Shown piece by piece: positions 7,146 to 8,042 of a DNA stretch of 8,042 bases (position 1 is its first letter; every line of letters begins with the position of its first letter). The position numbers and the translations under genes are program-made. The DNA comes from Muribaculaceae bacterium (GTDB lineage Bacteria; Bacteroidota; Bacteroidia; Bacteroidales; Muribaculaceae), in the NCBI GenBank assembly GCA_029051445.1, contig JAIDKP010000056.1, positions 1 to 8,042 of the forward strand, in the 5' to 3' direction. The notes beneath the pieces were generated by a model. That model had not been told where the DNA came from. It did no database searches and was given only the letters and a program-made list of their open reading frames with translations.

Positions 7146-8042
7146 ATGAAACCTACACTCTTTGTGCTGGCAGCCGGCATGGGCAGCCGCTACGGAGGTC
7201 TCAAGCAGCTCGATGCGCTCGGACCTTCCGGTGAGACTATAATGGACTACTCGATCTACGATGCAATCAAAGCCGGTTTCGGCAAAATCGTTTTCGTCAT
7301 ACGCAAAGACTTCGAGCAGGACTTCCGCGACATCGTGCTGAAAAAATACGAGGGACACATTCCCGTCGAAGTAGTTTTTCAGGCGACCGACGATCTGCCC
7401 GAAGGCTACAAATGCCCCGAAGACCGCACAAAACCATGGGGAACAAACCACGCCGTGCTCATGGGCAAGGACGTGATCAAAGAGCCCTTTGCAGTGATAA
7501 ACGCCGACGACTTCTACGGACGCAACGCATTTGAAGTAATCGCGAAAGAACTCTCCCGCGAGCACGACAAAGAAGGCGACTACTGCATGGTAGGATTCCG
7601 CGTAGGCAACACTATGACAGAAAACGGATCGGTAGCCCGCGGAGTATGCTCCACTAAAGACGGACTCCTCACATCTGTTGTCGAGCGCACTGCGATTTCA
7701 TTCAATCCCGAGCACGAAATCGTATTCACCGACGAGAACGGACAGGAACAGAAGCTCGAGCCAACGACTCCGGTTTCGATGAACCTCTGGGGATTCACCC
7801 CCGAATACTTCGAGTATTCCGAGCAGGAATTCAAGAAATTCCTCGACGAGAACATCGACAAGCCAAAAGCAGAATTCTTCATTCCACTTGTCATCGACAC
7901 ACTCATCAACAGCGGAAAAGCGACTGTGAAAGTGCTTGACACCGACAGCAAGTGGTTTGGAGTGACATATGCCGCCGACCGTCCGTCGGTAGTGGAGAAA
8001 TTCGCCGAACTGACAAAACAGGGCGTATATCCTTCACCGCTC
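7146..8042 (+). CDS. Sugar-phosphate nucleotidyltransferase (3' end outside window)
   Basis: This frame is open from the ATG at 7146 to the last base (299 codons, no stop). The product is a GT-A-fold NTP transferase that should join a sugar 1-phosphate to a nucleoside triphosphate, releasing pyrophosphate. The N-terminal nucleotide-binding loop is LAAGMGSRYGG at residues 8-18, followed by the conserved LKQL (K20). KPWGTNHAVL at 96-105 matches the base/substrate-binding segment seen as GTxHA in relatives. VINADDFYG at 117-125 carries the metal-binding Asp pair D121/D122. Later markers are SMNLWGFTPEYF at about 211-222 and KWFGVTYAADRP at 269-280. The terminal VYPSPL suggests that only a few residues are missing. 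UTP:glucose-1-phosphate uridylyltransferase activity is the nearest guess. Its place after galK-galM suggests galactose 1-phosphate or glucose 1-phosphate as substrate, but sequence alone cannot decide the sugar or the base. It starts 30 bases after galM, with no terminator between. Confidence 0.88.
   Translation, partial: MKPTLFVLAAGMGSRYGGLKQLDALGPSGETIMDYSIYDAIKAGFGKIVFVIRKDFEQDFRDIVLKKYEGHIPVEVVFQATDDLPEGYKCPEDRTKPWGTNHAVLMGKDVIKEPFAVINADDFYGRNAFEVIAKELSREHDKEGDYCMVGFRVGNTMTENGSVARGVCSTKDGLLTSVVERTAISFNPEHEIVFTDENGQEQKLEPTTPVSMNLWGFTPEYFEYSEQEFKKFLDENIDKPKAEFFIPLVIDTLINSGKATVKVLDTDSKWFGVTYAADRPSVVEKFAELTKQGVYPSPL

Noticed and set aside
6900..7565. A 221-codon open frame on the - strand across the galM end and the nucleotidyltransferase start
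   Set aside because: It is antisense to two well-supported genes with catalytic motifs, its translation has no recognisable family features, and long antisense frames are expected with this codon bias.

Overview
The window looks like a piece of a Bacteroidales chromosome. The gut family Muribaculaceae is my best guess, from about 50% G+C coding DNA and close matches to Bacteroidetes-type proteins. The strongest sign is the sigma factor: a short (286 aa) primary sigma-70 without region 1.1, as is usual in Bacteroidetes. Starts mostly lack strong Shine-Dalgarno sequences, and one intergenic region carries a perfect Bacteroidetes-type -7 box (TAnnTTTG). All seven supported genes are on the + strand. 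No stretch over 300 bases lacks a gene; the longest gap is 151 bases.

Layout. (1) 2-460: the C-terminal end of a TrkH-family potassium uptake channel, cut by the left edge. (2) 560-3784: a tight three-gene unit of an ABC ATPase, its ABC-2/NatB-like permease (13-base gap), and an exported alkaline-phosphatase-superfamily phosphodiesterase (20-base gap). (3) 3898-4758: rpoD, alone, with a perfect 7-bp inverted repeat in its upstream region and a strong intrinsic terminator after it. (4) 4910 to the right edge: a galactose unit of galK (galactokinase), galM (aldose 1-epimerase) and a sugar-phosphate nucleotidyltransferase. The last gene is open to the final base, probably only a few codons short of its end.

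How the genes work together. GalM would convert beta-D-galactose to the alpha anomer, and GalK would phosphorylate it to galactose 1-phosphate. The nucleotidyltransferase could supply a UDP-sugar for the next step, either UDP-glucose for a GalT located elsewhere or UDP-galactose made directly. No galT, galE or sugar transporter is visible here. The ABC pair should form an exporter of unknown substrate, possibly Na+ by analogy to NatAB. The secreted phosphodiesterase would act outside the cytoplasm.

I see no RNA genes, mobile elements, CRISPR arrays or phage genes. Most of the window is core, housekeeping-like DNA. The items most worth a second look are the galK-galM-nucleotidyltransferase grouping as a possible GalT bypass, the rpoD upstream inverted repeat, and the pairing of an exporter with a secreted phosphodiesterase.
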